This document shows positions 1-6,797 of a stretch of 8,244 nucleotides of DNA, one piece after another. The DNA is from Deltaproteobacteria bacterium (GTDB taxonomy: Bacteria > Desulfobacterota > DSM-4660 > Desulfatiglandales > B25-G16), in the NCBI GenBank assembly GCA_003646875.1, contig QMLT01000061.1, forward strand, positions 1-8,244, given 5' to 3'. The position numbers and the translations under genes are program-made. Within the stretch, counting starts at the first letter, position 1, and the number at the start of each line of letters is the position of its first letter. A model generated the notes under the pieces. The model saw only the letters and a program-made list of their open reading frames with translations, had not been told where the DNA came from and made no database searches.

Positions 1-578
1 AGAGAAGATACACTCCGTATCATGGCGCCTTTACTGATAGAAATAAGGCCTGGAAGTTTTACCTCTACAATTTCATTACCTGTTTCTATCTCTCTTTTTA
101 CCCTGACCTTTTTTTTATTACCAATAAGTTCAACTCCAACTGCATACATTATTTGAGGGATACCAAGGATTTCTGAAAGCTCGGGTCCTACCTGGGCAGT
201 GTCACCATCGATTGCCTGCTTTCCAACAAGCATGAGGTCAAAGTCACCTTCCAGTGTCTTTATAGTCTCAGCCAGGGTAAGCGCGGTAGCCCATGTATCA
301 GAGCCGGCAAATTTCATATCTGCCAAAAGAATTGCTCTGTCAATGCCCATCTCAAGGCACCTCATCAACGCTGTCCTTGCCTGTGGAGGCCCCATAGAGA
401 TAGCCACTGTCTCTATATCACTATAACGCCTTTTAAGGTCTAAGCCCATCTCTACAGCATATTCACAGAATGGATTCAATATTGAGTCCACCCCTTCTCT
501 CATAAGGGTTCCTGTTTCAGGATTTATTGTTACATCCGTAATTTCTGGAACTTGTTTTACACAAATGAGTATCTTCAT
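1..578 (-). CDS. etfB: Electron transfer flavoprotein beta subunit, 3' end cut by window edge
   Basis: This is the beta subunit of an electron transfer flavoprotein, which with EtfA carries electrons between flavoprotein dehydrogenases and another redox partner in the cytoplasm. The first 192 residues are present; the family is usually about 250-265, so the C-terminus lies beyond position 1. Visible signatures are the N-terminal MKILICVKQVPE, the AGSDTWATA segment (91-99), GKQAIDGDTAQVGPE (119-133) in the nucleotide-binding region, and VKREIE (160-165). The GDTAQVGP form matches what I recall of NADH-linked, electron-bifurcating ETFs, whereas mammalian-type ETFs have a DDDCNQTGQ-like segment. 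That subtype call is inference. The ATG at 578 gives the expected N-terminus; no strong Shine-Dalgarno precedes it. It lies 118 nt downstream of the FAD oxidase gene, with a repeat between them. EtfA probably follows outside the window. Confidence 0.93.
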   Translation of the reverse strand, partial: MKILICVKQVPEITDVTINPETGTLMREGVDSILNPFCEYAVEMGLDLKRRYSDIETVAISMGPPQARTALMRCLEMGIDRAILLADMKFAGSDTWATALTLAETIKTLEGDFDLMLVGKQAIDGDTAQVGPELSEILGIPQIMYAVGVELIGNKKKVRVKREIETGNEIVEVKLPGLISISKGAMIRSVSS

Positions 579-591
579 TTTTATTAACTAC

Positions 592-690
592 TCAGCCGCA
601 GACCCGCCTGCCAGACGGCGGGCAGGTTTACGCTGATTACCGCTGATTTTTTTCAACCTATCTGTGTTCATCTGTGTGAATCTGTGGCGA
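592..690. repeat. MITE-like intergenic repeat with imperfect terminal inverted repeats
   Basis: This 99-bp element fills the gap between the FAD oxidase and etfB. Its ends are imperfect inverted repeats: TCAGCCGCAGA at 592-602 and TCTGTGGCGA at 681-690. A GC-rich core can form two mutually exclusive hairpins, CCCGCC (603-608) with GGCGGG (617-622), or CCTGCC (607-612) with GGCAGG (621-626), each with an 8-nt loop. It then has two copies of CGCTGATT (631-638, 641-648) and three copies of a TCTGTG-led unit at a 10-bp period (661-690). Sequences of this style are, from memory, scattered through many environmental bacterial genomes as non-coding repeats. No coding sequence is visible. In RNA it could act as a stabilising or attenuating hairpin between the two genes. 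Confidence 0.75.
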
Positions 691-696
691 ATTTCC

Positions 697-2331
697 TTAC
701 ATATCCAGCATATTTCCAGGGTTTAGCATAAGACCAGGATCAAGTGCAATTTTCACTGCCTTCATCTCTTTGAGTGCCTTATCTGAGAACATGATGGAAA
801 AAAATTCCTTTTTAATCTTTCCAACGCCGTGTTCTGCGGATATTGTTCCTCCAAGGTCTACTGCCTTTCTCGCAAATTCTCTGTATATAGAAAGGCCTTC
901 TTTCATTTCTTTAAGGGACCTTGGAATGATGTTGATGTGTATGTGATTATTGCCAATATGCCCAAATGCAACCCATTCAAGGCCTGCATTTTCTAATGTG
1001 GATCTATAAAATGCCCAGATCTCTTCGAGGGCATGATCTGGAACAGCGAGGTCAGTTCCAAGCTTATAAAGCTCTGCTATCTTCTTTTTTCTCTCAGCTA
1101 TGATAGTGTTGACGGTCTCAGGAAGGACATGCCTGAAGTTTTTGAATCGTTCAAGATCTCTTTGTTCGTATCCAGCCCAGGACATTGCGAGCGTTGATCC
1201 ACATCTATACGCTATTTCTTCAAGTCTAGAGTAGTCGTAATCTTTGTTTTCAGGATTGAACTGTAGATCAAAGAAGACTGCAGATGTTGCATAATCCGGT
1301 ATCGGAGGCATTCCTACTACTTTAGGGTCCTCTTTCTGTTTCTTTCTGAGAAGGTCAAGTGAATGAGAGCTGTAAAACTCAATAAACTCTGGCCGAATAC
1401 TTTTTTCCCTACGCAGTCTAATGACAAAATCAATCGCCTTATCATCTGACGGTAAGAATTGAACAATTGAAATAGGATTATTCCACTTTTGGAGTGCTAC
1501 TTCAACCTCTGTAATTGCCCCAAAAATACCTTCACTGCCTATGAATAGGTCAATCAGATCCATATTGGGCGCTGAGAAGATACCCGCTGCATTTTTCGTA
1601 AGCGGCATGCTGTAGCTTGGAATCTTTACTGCCGTTTCATTTTGCTTGCTATCGATTATAATAAACTCACCAGCAGGTGTTGCGAAGTATTTACCGCGGG
1701 GTATTTCAAGGACCTCCCCTGAGGCTAACATAGCCCTTATCCACCTCACCCAGTTGCGCGTGGCCCCGTATCTGTAGGTTCTGGCGCCAGATGCATTGGT
1801 AGAAACCGTTCCACCAAGAGCGGCTCCCATCTCTGTTGGGTCAGGTGGATAAAAGTATATGGTTTTAGTTTCTTTGTATTTTTCAAGAAAGGCCTTAGTT
1901 TCAGCGGAACCATCTTCCAAAAGGCCGGGAAAGGTTTTTTTCATCGCCCAATTATTGAGATCACGTATCGTAACCCCACATTCAGCCTTCACAAGCCATT
2001 CTTTTGAGTGACTGTCATACCTGAGACCTAAGATCTTATCAAATCTTTCGAGTGACACTATTGCCCCTCCATAGGGGACAGCCCCACCGACGAGACCGGT
2101 TCTTGCACCAGATAATGTTACAGTAATATTTCTTTTGGACATTTCTTTAAAGATGGCTGAGAGCTCGCCTTCATTGGTTGGGAAAAAAAGGTATTGGGCT
2201 CCTTTGTGGGCAAGTTTTGATTCGTCACAGAGATAGGGACTATAATCCTGGCATATTTCGCTATAATCTTTTATGCATCGAATCCCTTTAAAATCAATAG
2301 CGGGGACTATCTCAGAGGTAATCTCATGCAT
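697..2331 (-). CDS. GlcD/LDH-type FAD-linked oxidase
   Basis: This is a flavoprotein dehydrogenase of the PCMH/VAO-type FAD-binding family (glycolate oxidase GlcD, D-lactate and D-2-hydroxyglutarate dehydrogenases), probably oxidising a 2-hydroxyacid. Residue numbers assume 544 aa from the ATG at 2331. The FAD-binding domain shows SGARTGLVGG (74-83), GGTVSTNASGARTYRYG (173-189) and IGSEGIFGAITE (264-275). The C-terminal FAD-oxidase domain shows FGHIGNNHIHINI (456-468), SAEHGVG (498-504) and LNPGNML (536-542). At 544 residues it is longer than typical GlcD (about 460-500), with extra sequence around residues 140-165 and 210-250. No Fe-S cysteine motifs or signal peptide are visible. A TTG at 2349 would add six residues and overlap murI by 14 nt; the ATG lies 4 nt past the murI stop and is preferred, although neither has a clear ribosome site. 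The etfB gene downstream suggests ETF as electron partner. The exact substrate cannot be read from sequence. Confidence 0.9.
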   Translation of the reverse strand: MHEITSEIVPAIDFKGIRCIKDYSEICQDYSPYLCDESKLAHKGAQYLFFPTNEGELSAIFKEMSKRNITVTLSGARTGLVGGAVPYGGAIVSLERFDKILGLRYDSHSKEWLVKAECGVTIRDLNNWAMKKTFPGLLEDGSAETKAFLEKYKETKTIYFYPPDPTEMGAALGGTVSTNASGARTYRYGATRNWVRWIRAMLASGEVLEIPRGKYFATPAGEFIIIDSKQNETAVKIPSYSMPLTKNAAGIFSAPNMDLIDLFIGSEGIFGAITEVEVALQKWNNPISIVQFLPSDDKAIDFVIRLRREKSIRPEFIEFYSSHSLDLLRKKQKEDPKVVGMPPIPDYATSAVFFDLQFNPENKDYDYSRLEEIAYRCGSTLAMSWAGYEQRDLERFKNFRHVLPETVNTIIAERKKKIAELYKLGTDLAVPDHALEEIWAFYRSTLENAGLEWVAFGHIGNNHIHINIIPRSLKEMKEGLSIYREFARKAVDLGGTISAEHGVGKIKKEFFSIMFSDKALKEMKAVKIALDPGLMLNPGNMLDM

Positions 2332-2335
2332 GATT

Positions 2336-3142
2336 TTACCATTTGACAACGTTAATATTGGAAAGGCTTCTTCCTAAAATTCTCTCCCCAATGCTCGTAA
2401 ATCTGATGGGTAGATCCGTGACATAAAAGCTGTATTCAGGGGATTTTTGTTGCCCATTTAGAAGATTATTATTTTTGAGCAATTCACCTGCTTTTTCTGT
2501 TATTGCCTGAGCAGAGTCTACCAGAGTTATTTTATTACCCATAATTTCCTGAAGCAGGGGTTTTAGCAGGGGATAGTGAGTGCATCCCAGAACCAGGGTA
2601 TCAATATTTTGGGCTATTATATCATTAAGGTATTCCTGGGCTGTGAGTCTGGTTACCTGATGATCCAGCCAGCCTTCTTCCACCAGCGGTACAAATAAGG
2701 GGCACGCTTGAGAGAAGACCCTGATATCGGGATCAAAGCTTTTTATTGCTTTTTGATAGGCGTTACTGTTAATGGTTGTTGGCGTACCAATCACACCGAC
2801 ACATTTATTATGTGTTGCAGCTACTGCACTCCGGGCGCCTGCATCAACAACATCCAATACCATAACAGGTGATAGATTTTTTATGTTTTGATAGGCGACA
2901 GCTGACATAGTGTTACATGCAACAATAAGCAGTTTAACCTTTTGGTCAAGCAAGAATTCTGTAATCTGCATCGCATACCGGTTAATGGTTTCAACCGATT
3001 TTACCCCATAGGGCACCCTGGCAGTGTCCCCAAAATAGATGATGTTCTCAAAGGGGAGCTGTTCTATGAGGGACCTGACTACAGTGAGCCCGCCTACGCC
3101 CGAATCAAATACGCCTATTGAATTGTTGGGATCGATTTGCAT
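2336..3142 (-). CDS. murI: Glutamate racemase
   Basis: MurI interconverts L- and D-glutamate in the cytoplasm without a cofactor and supplies D-Glu for peptidoglycan stem peptides. The 268-residue protein has the family pattern: GVFDSGVGGLTV with the catalytic-region Asp13, YFGDTARVPYG (36-46), VACNT with the first catalytic Cys76, and GCTHYP with the second catalytic Cys187 and His189. Its length is normal. An in-frame ATG at 3196 would add 18 Tyr/Asn-rich residues (MQLIITHF...) that do not resemble the family; the ATG at 3142 puts GVFDSGVGG close to the N-terminus as usual. Neither start has a recognisable Shine-Dalgarno. It is preceded by a 9-bp-period repeat and the mpl gene, and ends 4 nt before the FAD oxidase start. 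Its place beside mpl and ldcA fits cell-wall precursor supply. Confidence 0.95.
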   Translation of the reverse strand: MQIDPNNSIGVFDSGVGGLTVVRSLIEQLPFENIIYFGDTARVPYGVKSVETINRYAMQITEFLLDQKVKLLIVACNTMSAVAYQNIKNLSPVMVLDVVDAGARSAVAATHNKCVGVIGTPTTINSNAYQKAIKSFDPDIRVFSQACPLFVPLVEEGWLDHQVTRLTAQEYLNDIIAQNIDTLVLGCTHYPLLKPLLQEIMGNKITLVDSAQAITEKAGELLKNNNLLNGQQKSPEYSFYVTDLPIRFTSIGERILGRSLSNINVVKW

Positions 3143-3207
3143 AGATACATAATTATAGTAATATGTATTGATAAAATGGGTTATTATTAATTGCATATGA
3201 TCTTAAC

Positions 3208-3243
3208 ACAACAGACACGATAAACTCAAGAAACCCAACAAAC
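3208..3243 (-). repeat. Degenerate 9-bp minisatellite upstream of murI
   Basis: Read on the minus strand, this stretch is four 9-bp units in phase: GTTTGTTGG, GTTTCTTGA, GTTTATCGT and GTCTGTTGT. A further GTTAAGATC at 3199-3207 resembles a terminal half-unit. The array begins on the last base of the mpl stop codon and occupies the mpl-murI gap. The unit is the same G/T-rich 9-mer family as the array at 5768-5829, but more diverged. Confidence 0.6.
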
Positions 3244-4673
3244 TACTTATTTTCTTTTAAACGTTTGACAAGGCGCCCTTGAATATTATCAAAGGCCCCA
3301 TTGGACATTACAAGGATTACATCTCCTGGTTTAATATGTGCAAGGAGTCCATCAAGAAGGGCCTGGTTATCTGGAAAGTATAGAGCTTCAATACCTCTCT
3401 TTTTTAGGTCAGCTATTAGTTCGGGAGAAGAAAACCTTTCATTTAATGGAATTTTATCCATCATTGGAGGTTCTGGAAGGATAACTAAATCAGCGCCGGT
3501 GAAGGAGTCGGCGTAAGCATTTTGAAAGATATTCCTTCGGCTTGAATTTGATCGTGGTTCAAAAACTGCAACAAGGCGGCGGTTGCCGTAATGGCCCTTG
3601 ACCGCTTTTATCGTTTCGCTCACTGCAGTTGGATGGTGCGCGAAATCATCTATCACCATTACCCCTTTATACTCTCCAAGCACCTCAAGCCTTCGCTTTA
3701 CTCCTTTAAAGGTCCCGATGGCTCTAACGATGGTTTCATGGGATATTCCTATTACAGAAGAGATTGCGGTTGCAGCAAGGATATTAGATATGTTGTGGTT
3801 TCCGAAAAGATCAGTGGTAATCCTAGCAAACTCCTTGTTTTTTTTGGATATAGTGAACCTGGTCTTACCATTTTGAGATGTCACATCCCCAACAGTGAGG
3901 TCCGCATCGCCTCGAATTGCAAAGCTCAAAATGGCGCATCGGGCTCCTTTGATCACATCTACCACGACTGGATCATCACTGTTTACACATAATGTTCCTT
4001 CTTTAGGCACTATTTCGATAAACCTTGTGAAGGAATTTTTTATCTCCTGGATCCCCTTATAGATGTCTGCATGGTCAAACTCGATACTGGTGATAGCAGC
4101 CAGGTAAGGATTATAGTGCAGGAATTTAGGTCCCTTGTCGAAAAAGGCCGAATCATATTCATCGCCTTCAATTACGAAGTATGGGCCATCGGATAATTTG
4201 AAATTACGGTTAAAATTTTTAGCAATACCTCCTATCATAAATGATGGATTCAGGCCAGCTAGCTCAAAAATCCATGCAGTTAAAGCAGATACCGTTGTCT
4301 TTCCATGTGTTCCGGCAATGACAATGGATTTCTTTGTATTCATAGCAAATTTTTTTAGGGCCTGTGGCATGGAGAGATACGGTATATCGAGTCTAAGTAA
4401 TTCTTCTGATTCAGGATTATTCCTGGTGATTACGTTTCCTACGATTACCAGATCTGGCGTGGGATGAAGGTTTTGAGGGGAGTAACCCTTTTTAACGGAT
4501 ATAGAGAGGCTCTCCAAAAAGGTACTTATCGGGGGATAGATATTGTGATCGGAGCCTGTAACGGTATAGCCCTTCTCCTTAAGCATCCCTGCCAGGGATG
4601 ACATGCCTACACCGCAGATACCCATTAAATGAATGTGGGCATTTTGTGGAAAAATGCGGGTATTATAATCCAT
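3243..4673 (-). CDS. mpl: UDP-N-acetylmuramate:L-alanyl-gamma-D-glutamyl-meso-diaminopimelate ligase
   Basis: Mpl is the cytoplasmic ATP-dependent ligase that joins recycled murein tripeptide directly to UDP-MurNAc, bypassing MurC, MurD and MurE. The 476-residue protein has the Mur ligase layout: an N-terminal UDP-MurNAc-binding domain with GICGVGMSSLAG (18-29), a central ATPase domain with the P-loop GTHGKTT (121-127), EGDEYDSAFFDK (169-180) and FGNHNISN (290-297), and a C-terminal domain. The motifs DEYDSAFFDK, DDFAHHPTA (342-350) and FEPRSNS (371-377) are Mpl-like; MurC would instead carry a DDYGHHP-type motif and lack EPRSN. The ATG at 4673 is chosen because an AGGAA ribosome site (4682-4686) lies 8 nt upstream; the TTG at 4679 is too close to it. 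The start overlaps the serine hydrolase stop by 11 nt, so translational coupling is likely. It sits between the hydrolase and murI genes. Confidence 0.93.
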   Translation of the reverse strand: MDYNTRIFPQNAHIHLMGICGVGMSSLAGMLKEKGYTVTGSDHNIYPPISTFLESLSISVKKGYSPQNLHPTPDLVIVGNVITRNNPESEELLRLDIPYLSMPQALKKFAMNTKKSIVIAGTHGKTTVSALTAWIFELAGLNPSFMIGGIAKNFNRNFKLSDGPYFVIEGDEYDSAFFDKGPKFLHYNPYLAAITSIEFDHADIYKGIQEIKNSFTRFIEIVPKEGTLCVNSDDPVVVDVIKGARCAILSFAIRGDADLTVGDVTSQNGKTRFTISKKNKEFARITTDLFGNHNISNILAATAISSVIGISHETIVRAIGTFKGVKRRLEVLGEYKGVMVIDDFAHHPTAVSETIKAVKGHYGNRRLVAVFEPRSNSSRRNIFQNAYADSFTGADLVILPEPPMMDKIPLNERFSSPELIADLKKRGIEALYFPDNQALLDGLLAHIKPGDVILVMSNGAFDNIQGRLVKRLKENK

Positions 4674-5757
4674 ATCCAAATTTCCTCATAATGAGATTGT
4701 GAAGTTCAGGGCGGAATTCTTTTATCTTTTCATTTGATCTCGTTGGATGAATCCGGTTTGTCAGAAATATTACTGTTATATTTTTTTTTAAATCTATCCA
4801 TATTGAGGCACCTGTAAATCCGGTATGGCCTATACTGTTTGAGCTAAACCAATTCCCTGAACTGGAATTATTTTTTGATGGTGTATCCCATCCAAGGGCC
4901 CAGGTAGAACCCGGGATAATACCCTGCCGTGAAAGAAATGTTCTGACGGTTTTGCTCTTAAGCAGGCCGGAGTTGTCACCATGATAGATGTTGACTAATG
5001 CGGTGGTTAGGGTGAAGATATCTTGTGCTGTTCCAAAGAGCCCGGCATGACCGGAATACCCTCCAAGGGCATAGGCATTTTCATCATGGACATGGCCCTG
5101 AATAATTTCCTTTCTCCACGGGCAATCCTCTGTAGCTGCGCATAACTCTTTTTCATTCACTGCATCTCTATTTATGTGATCAAGATAAAGGTGTTTTAGC
5201 CCCAAGGGTTTGTAAAAAGTATTATCAAGAAACGATGATAAATCTTTGCCAGTAATTACCTCTATGATCCACTCCAGGATCATAAATCCCAAATCGCTGT
5301 ATAGCGATACGGTTTTAGGCTTCTCTATTAAGGTTTCTTCCATGATCATACGCCTTACCGCTGGTTTTCTCTCTTTTATTGGTAATTTTCTCATTTCAAG
5401 ATAATATGGTTTCCAGTCAGGTAGCCCCGAAGAGTGGTTTAACAGAAGCCGGGGTGTTATATCACCTTTGTCTCTCCATGGAAATGGGTCTATAAGCGAT
5501 GAAATAGGTTCATCGAGATCCAAAAGATTTTCCTCAACGAGTTTCATGGCAGCTAGTGTGGTTGCGAGTGGTTTAGTTAAAGAGGCTAAATCAAATATGG
5601 TTTCCTTTTCCATGGGGAGGGATCGGGGGCTTAATGTTCTATTGCCCATGTTGTGAAAAAATACGATATCTTCTTCTCTTGCTATTAAAAGAACAGCGCC
5701 CGGGTAAACCTTTTCCTTCAATCCTCTTTTTAGAATCTCAGTCATTTTATTTTCCAT
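4663..5757 (-). CDS. Cytoplasmic SxxK serine hydrolase of the beta-lactamase family
   Basis: This 364-residue protein belongs to the beta-lactamase/penicillin-binding-protein-like serine hydrolase family (class C fold, PF00144 type), whose members include DD-peptidases, esterases and amidases. The nucleophile motif is S59-L-T-K62, preceded by FDLA; the second motif is Y153-S-D155 in place of the usual YxN; the third is H311-T-G313. Other family landmarks are LLLNHSSGLPDW (104-115) and GHVHDENAYALGGYSGHAGLF (221-241). From memory, a VHDxNA...GHAGLF segment also occurs in the hydrolase half of NagZ-hydrolase fusions of Bacteroidetes, which links this subgroup to muropeptide turnover. No signal peptide or membrane segment is visible, so it should be cytoplasmic. 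It lies between ldcA and mpl, so a muropeptide or free stem-peptide substrate is inferred. An antibiotic-resistance role is not supported. Alternative start: ATG at 5745 (residue 5). Confidence 0.85.
   Translation of the reverse strand: MENKMTEILKRGLKEKVYPGAVLLIAREEDIVFFHNMGNRTLSPRSLPMEKETIFDLASLTKPLATTLAAMKLVEENLLDLDEPISSLIDPFPWRDKGDITPRLLLNHSSGLPDWKPYYLEMRKLPIKERKPAVRRMIMEETLIEKPKTVSLYSDLGFMILEWIIEVITGKDLSSFLDNTFYKPLGLKHLYLDHINRDAVNEKELCAATEDCPWRKEIIQGHVHDENAYALGGYSGHAGLFGTAQDIFTLTTALVNIYHGDNSGLLKSKTVRTFLSRQGIIPGSTWALGWDTPSKNNSSSGNWFSSNSIGHTGFTGASIWIDLKKNITVIFLTNRIHPTRSNEKIKEFRPELHNLIMRKFGYGL
4682..4688 (-). promoter_or_regulatory. Ribosome binding site deciding the mpl start
   Basis: On the minus strand this reads TGAGGAA, a good Shine-Dalgarno match. 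It is 8 nt from the ATG at 4673 but only 2 nt from the upstream in-frame TTG at 4679, which favours the ATG. The site lies inside the end of the preceding serine hydrolase gene, consistent with coupled translation. Confidence 0.7.
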
Positions 5758-5767
5758 TAGTCATTTG

Positions 5768-5829
5768 CCATTTAACACAATAAACCCAACAAACACAATA
5801 AACCCAACAAACACACTAACCCAACAAAC
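5768..5829 (-). repeat. 9-bp-period minisatellite between ldcA and the serine hydrolase gene
   Basis: On the minus strand the gap is almost entirely tandem 9-mers. Starting at 5829 they read GTTTGTTGG, GTTAGTGT (one base short), GTTTGTTGG, GTTTATTGT, GTTTGTTGG, GTTTATTGT and a closing GTTAAATGG. On the plus strand this appears as two exact 18-bp copies (5775-5792, 5793-5810) and a 17-bp near copy (5811-5827). The array begins next to the ldcA stop codon and ends about 10 nt before the hydrolase start. The same unit recurs at 3208-3243. The transcript would be G/U-rich and poorly structured. Confidence 0.85.
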
Positions 5830-5830
5830 T

Positions 5831-6736
5831 CTAAGATACCGATGATTCTTCTATTTTAAGAAGCATTCTTTCTGTATCAAGCACGGCAGGAAGACCAAGA
5901 GGTAAAGATATGTTTTCATTTCCATGTCCAACAGGCAAACCTGCTGCCACCGGGATCGTGAGCCTACCGAGTCGTTCCTGCAGCATACTGTTGATAATCT
6001 CCATTTTCCCGCAATCCTCAATTTGACCGATAATAAGCGCCGATAAGCGGTTTAGACGGCCACTAAGTAGAAGCTGGGTAAGCATTCGATCCAATTTATA
6101 GGGAGATTCTCCTTTCTCTTCCAAAAAAAGTATTACACCTTCAAAGGATGGTAAAAAGGGGGTGGCTAAAAGAGAGCAAAGGGTTGAAAGATTACCCCCT
6201 AAAAGAGTACCTCTCGCAATTCCTTTATTTATTTCTTTTCCCTGTTTAAAAGAGATCCGAGGTTTATACAACATACCAATAAGCCTTGATAAATGCTCCC
6301 AGTTTTTGTTCTTAGGAAGATACGATAGGGTAGGGCCATGAATTGTGATTAAACCGCTTTTATTATATATTGCGAGCAAAAGAGCTGTTAGATCGCTGAA
6401 ACCTACAATTATCTTGGGATTTTTTCGTATCAGGTCAAAGTCGATTTTATTAAGAAACCTTGCTGAGCCATATCCTCCTCGCGCGCAAAAAATTGCCTGT
6501 ATATCAGGATCGGAAAACATCTGGTGAAGATCGGATACTCTATCATTATCAGAGCCAGCCAGATAATCCTGACGATCAAAGATATGTTCGCCTTGTTTTA
6601 TCTTTAAAGGAAAAGATTCTAAAAGCTTTAAGCCTTCTGATATTTCGGATTGGTTAACAGGGCTTGCTGGCGCGATAATCCCAACTGTCTGATTTGGCTG
6701 AAGACGAGGAGATTTTATGATTGGCAGAGAATCCAT
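5831..6736 (-). CDS. ldcA: LD-carboxypeptidase (peptidase family S66)
   Basis: LdcA removes the terminal D-Ala from L-Ala-gamma-D-Glu-mesoDAP-D-Ala tetrapeptides in the cytoplasm, yielding the tripeptide that Mpl uses. The 301-residue length is normal for family S66. The N-terminal part has TVGIIAPASPV (17-27), CARGGYGSARFL (84-95) and the nucleophile elbow GFSDLTAL with Ser114. The catalytic Glu is expected at E206 (FLEEKGE) and the catalytic His at H271 in GLPVGHGNEN (266-275), the same Ser-Glu-His order as characterised LdcA. There is no signal peptide. The ATG at 6736 is the only possible start, because a TAG lies in frame six codons upstream; no Shine-Dalgarno is visible before it. This is the first gene of the minus-strand run. 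I could not find a convincing promoter for it in the intergenic region 6737-7081. Confidence 0.93.
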   Translation of the reverse strand: MDSLPIIKSPRLQPNQTVGIIAPASPVNQSEISEGLKLLESFPLKIKQGEHIFDRQDYLAGSDNDRVSDLHQMFSDPDIQAIFCARGGYGSARFLNKIDFDLIRKNPKIIVGFSDLTALLLAIYNKSGLITIHGPTLSYLPKNKNWEHLSRLIGMLYKPRISFKQGKEINKGIARGTLLGGNLSTLCSLLATPFLPSFEGVILFLEEKGESPYKLDRMLTQLLLSGRLNRLSALIIGQIEDCGKMEIINSMLQERLGRLTIPVAAGLPVGHGNENISLPLGLPAVLDTERMLLKIEESSVS

Positions 6737-6797
6737 AGGCTTTTTTACATACTACTTTACAGGAATTGGAGCAACTTAAAATAAATGGGAGGTTCCG

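Noticed and set aside
199..426. Plus-strand ORFs at 199-426, 3301-3516, 3591-3992, 4135-4467, 5468-5656, 6345-6657 and minus-strand ORFs at 7528-7902 and 7918-8151
   Set aside because: All lie opposite or within well-supported genes, have no recognisable family signature and are shadows of those reading frames.
603..626. Intrinsic terminator after the FAD oxidase
   Set aside because: On the minus strand no T-run follows the GC stem; TCTGCGG comes next. It is better explained as part of the repeat element.
3152..3180. Internal promoter for murI based on TATAAT at 3152-3157 (minus)
   Set aside because: The -35 position reads CCCATT and there is no extended -10; in AT-rich DNA the hexamer alone is weak evidence.
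3243..4673. Annotation as MurC (UDP-N-acetylmuramate--L-alanine ligase)
   Set aside because: The DDFAHHPTA, DEYDSAFFDK and EPRSN motifs are those of Mpl; MurC has a different HHP context. The ldcA neighbour also favours Mpl.
4674..4679. TTG start for mpl two codons upstream
   Set aside because: It would be only 2 nt from the ribosome site, whereas the ATG at 4673 has proper spacing.
4663..5757. A beta-lactamase resistance gene
   Set aside because: There is no signal peptide, the second motif is YSD and the context is murein recycling. The fold family is broad and resistance is not supported.
5768..5829. CRISPR array
   Set aside because: The units are 9 or 18 bp and directly adjoining, with no spacers and no cas genes.
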